Shown: piece after piece, positions 13,139 to 14,834 of the stretch
Layout of the letters: each line of letters begins with the position of its first letter
Position numbering within the stretch: the stretch's first letter is position 1
NCBI GenBank assembly: GCA_955652925.1
Contig: CATPCO010000337.1
Coordinates: 1 to 14,834 of the forward strand
Direction of reading: 5' to 3'
Length of the DNA: 14,834 nucleotides
DNA from: an uncultured Xanthobacteraceae bacterium
GTDB lineage: Bacteria > Pseudomonadota > Alphaproteobacteria > Rhizobiales > Xanthobacteraceae
Made by a program: the position numbers and the translations under genes
The notes under the pieces: generated by a model
Databases searched by the model: none
What the model saw: the letters and a program-made list of their open reading frames with translations, nothing else
What the model was told of the DNA's origin: nothing

Positions 13139-13792
13139 TCAAGTTGGGTTTGTCGCGCGTCCACAGAGCGGCGCCGGGGCCGCCACTGCCGCCTGCGGCA
13201 TTTCTTGGTTCATTTGCATGCGCGCCACGATCAAATGGAGCAGCCGGAAACCGAACTGCGGATTCTGGAAATACAGTTCCTTGAAGCGCTCATAGTCGAT
13301 CTGCGCCGCATGAACGTCGGTCTTGCAGCGTGTCGTCATGTTGCGCTTGCCGTCGGGCGCAAACAGCCCGATTTCACCGATCAACGTGCCCTTGCCCCGG
13401 ATCAAATTCATCTCGATCATCTCGACCTCGCCGGAGACGATGTAGAACGCCGCGGTCGCGTACTCGCCCCGCTGCGTGATGATCTCGCCTGCCTTGAATT
13501 GCTTGGGACGCGTATAGGGCAGCAACCAGTCCACGTTCATGTCGCCCCTCGTTGCCACGTCGATATCGCGGATCAGGCGCACCATTGCTCGCAACCGCCA
13601 AGCATTGAGCGGCAGCAGAATCGCATTAAGCGCGAATGTGGGATAGGTCCCGTGCATGAGACTGTACGCCATCGCGAGAGCATTGGCGACGCATGCCGCA
13701 ATGCGCAGCGGTATGATTGTTTTCGCGTGCGCTGCATACAAGCTCGCCGCTGCTGCCGCGATGCCGATCAACTCCGCAAAATGATATTGCAT
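13139..13792 (-). CDS. Membrane protein with three helices and a cyclic-nucleotide-binding domain
   Basis: This 217-residue protein begins with three hydrophobic segments (about 5-22, 26-46 and 50-68), followed by a basic stretch (WRLRAMVRLIRD) and a cNMP-binding domain (about 85-190). That domain shows FKAGEIITQRGEYATAAFYI, then VSGEVEMIE, and a phosphate-binding cassette IGEIGLFAPDGKRNMTTRC (138-156) retaining G-E and an arginine (R150). There is no DNA-binding domain and no channel pore, so it is neither a Crp regulator nor an ion channel. Three helices plus a single cNMP domain is the layout of Popeye-domain proteins, bacterial relatives of which exist. This is inference from architecture. 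ATG 13792 has AGAGAGG close upstream. It probably senses a nucleotide at the inner membrane; no partner is certain. Confidence 0.82.
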   Translation of the reverse strand: MQYHFAELIGIAAAAASLYAAHAKTIIPLRIAACVANALAMAYSLMHGTYPTFALNAILLPLNAWRLRAMVRLIRDIDVATRGDMNVDWLLPYTRPKQFKAGEIITQRGEYATAAFYIVSGEVEMIEMNLIRGKGTLIGEIGLFAPDGKRNMTTRCKTDVHAAQIDYERFKELYFQNPQFGFRLLHLIVARMQMNQEMPQAAVAAPAPLCGRATNPT

Positions 13793-13801
13793 GCGACCTC
13801 T

Positions 13802-13819
13802 CTGTTACTGCTGTTACTG
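13802..13819. repeat. Two adjacent copies of CTGTTACTG
   Basis: A perfect 9-bp tandem duplication lies 10-27 bases upstream of the membrane CNBD start codon, just before its ribosome-binding site. It may be a regulator half-site pair or slippage. The remaining bases between 13793 and 13958 show nothing else I can support. Confidence 0.7.
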
Positions 13820-13958
13820 ACCGTGTTCGGTGCCGCCCATTTGTCGCGCTATTGTATGGAGCCCAGCGCCCGACCCAGCGGCCCACTTTTGGGTCTTCTC
13901 GTGGCCGCGCATTACCGCAATCTGCTTGCCTGTGTCGACGTTCCAGGTGCGCGCTGTT

Positions 13959-14103
13959 ATGCCACCACCCAATGCTCTGCGCGCGTTCGAGGCCGCTGCG
14001 CGACATCTGAGCCTTACGAAGGCTGCGCAAGGGTTACACGTGACTGCGGCGCGCCAAGGTGTCGACCTGGGCCGAATGGTTCAAGGCTGCCGGGGTCGAC
14101 GCC
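13959..14103 (+). pseudogene. LysR-type regulator remnant with a large internal deletion
   Basis: From ATG 13959 the translation MPPPNALRAFEAAARHLSLT, continuing KAAQGLHVT to 14045, is the N-terminal winged-helix start of a GcvA-like LysR regulator, where the family continues with Q-A-A-V-S-x-Q. Here the next bases give only AARQG. About a dozen bases later, in another frame from 14059, STWAEWFKAAGVDA appears. It resembles the W-x-x-W-F-x-x-A-G segment of the effector domain of the same subfamily, normally well over 100 residues further on. The simplest reading is one gene with most of its middle deleted and its end lost. The first 29 residues are recognised with good confidence, the second piece with less. 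No function is expected. Confidence 0.72.
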
Positions 14104-14166
14104 TGGCCGCGCTCGACTGGAGGCAAGTGTATATCCGGTGGGTGTGCGCCCACACAGGAGCAACGT

Positions 14167-14834
14167 TCCATAAGACATCAGACCTCCTGCTTCGACATAC
14201 TGCCGCTGAACATAAATCGCCGCCAGTTTCGCGCTCGCCGCTAAGGTGTTGATGCGAATCCGATTCGTGGTCATGAATGGGTCCCCATCAACATAAGTGC
14301 GTCGGCGCGACCTTTGCGCGCCTCGATCGCGGGCGCAATGTCCTCCGCTCGCCGGATTTTCAAGGTGACGACTTCGAGGCCGAGCGTGCGCCCTGAGGCC
14401 TGAATGTCTGTGATCGTCAGCGTCGCATTGGGGTTGCGACACTTGCCATGATCGCTAACCGTCGGAGACCGGGGACAACCTCGCGTAAGAGTTCGATCCG
14501 CTTGCCGACAAGACCGGGGGCGCTGAGTGACAATCCGGTGATGTTGCCACCCGGCCGCGCTAGACTCGCTACGAGGCCGGTGCCAACCGGTTCCCCCATG
14601 GTGGGAGAGACGATTGGAATAACCGCAGTCGCCCGCTTGGCTGCGATGACCGCCGGGGTTCCCGCCGTGACAATGACATCGACCTTGAGCCGGACGAACT
14701 CAGTTGTGATCTCGGCAAAGCGCTCGCTGCGACCCTCCCCCCAGCGATATTCGATTGCGATAGTGCGGCCCTCAATCCAACCGAGCTCACGTAGCCGCTG
14801 AACAAGAGCAGCGACCCATTGGCTTGCGGATGCA
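14167..14834 (-). pseudogene. PF04392-type ABC substrate-binding protein, frameshifted and truncated
   Basis: The gene enters from the right edge in the minus frame from 14833 and reads QWVAALVQRLRELGWIEGRT, then GEPVGTGLVASLARPGGNIT and LLREVVPGLRRLAIMA, typical of the ABC_sub_bind (PF04392) family. It stops at 14417. One missing base near 14436-14437 (GGC to GC) restores SV-GNPNATLTITDIQASGRT. A second missing base near 14295-14296 (a lost T in CTTATG) restores ADAL-YVDGDPFMTTNRIRIN and the family hallmark YVEAGGLMSYG, where similarity ends at about 14167. The C-terminal lobe end, some 50 residues, is gone or unrecognisable, replaced by sequence leading into the LysR remnant. Family members are periplasmic receptors of uncertain ligand. 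Two frameshifts plus truncation make it a dead gene unless the indels are sequencing errors. Confidence 0.85.

Noticed and set aside
13124..14173. Plus-strand open frame of 349 codons
   Set aside because: It runs antisense to the membrane CNBD gene and through the LysR remnant in the wrong frame, with no recognisable domain.
1..14834. CRISPR array, tRNA, rRNA, transposase or toxin-antitoxin genes
   Set aside because: I looked for regularly spaced repeats, cloverleaf arms and typical protein motifs on both strands and saw none. The only arrays are the 13-bp and 15-bp tandem repeats, without spacers.

Overview
This window looks like chromosomal DNA of a GC-rich alphaproteobacterium of the order Hyphomicrobiales, most likely Bradyrhizobium or a close relative. 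The basis is an IalB-family periplasmic protein, Tat-type substrate-binding proteins, codon choice, and two kinds of intergenic palindromic repeat that I recognise from that group. No database search was possible, so the taxonomy is an inference.

Left part (1-2611): the 3' end of a DUF1232/YkvA-like membrane protein gene (+) runs directly into a pair of inverted palindromic repeats. Next come a zinc-free NADPH:quinone oxidoreductase-type dehydrogenase (-), a 245-bp non-coding element with nested inverted repeats, and an IalB-family secreted protein (+) with a 15-bp tandem repeat in its linker.

Centre (2612-11429): one long minus-strand operon encodes a complete peptide/opine/nickel-type (DppABCDF-like) ABC importer. 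In transcription order it holds three tandem paralogous family-5 substrate-binding proteins (called SBP3, SBP2 and SBP1 here), two permeases and two ATPases. Overlapping or closely spaced genes imply co-transcription. Three different receptors appear to feed one permease. SBP2 has diverged at positions that are conserved between SBP1 and SBP3. SBP1 carries a one-base frameshift between its Tat signal and its mature domain. The SBP2 ribosome-binding site lies inside a small hairpin that abuts the SBP3 stop codon. The 319-bp leader holds a 13-bp triple repeat and two dyads that could be operators.

Right part (11749-14834): a chimeric remnant (HTH-like piece joined to a histidine-kinase ATPase piece), a Crp/Fnr regulator, and a small membrane protein with three predicted helices and a cyclic-nucleotide-binding domain, whose layout recalls Popeye-domain proteins. 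Beyond these lies a gene graveyard: a LysR-type regulator gene with a large internal deletion (+), abutting a PF04392-type ABC substrate-binding protein gene (-) with two one-base frameshifts and no C-terminus.

I did not find a clearly new defence, mobile or RNA-guided system. The points most worth a second look are the three-receptor importer operon with its broken signal peptide, the Popeye-like cNMP-binding membrane protein beside a Crp/Fnr gene, and the nested-palindrome element upstream of the IalB gene.
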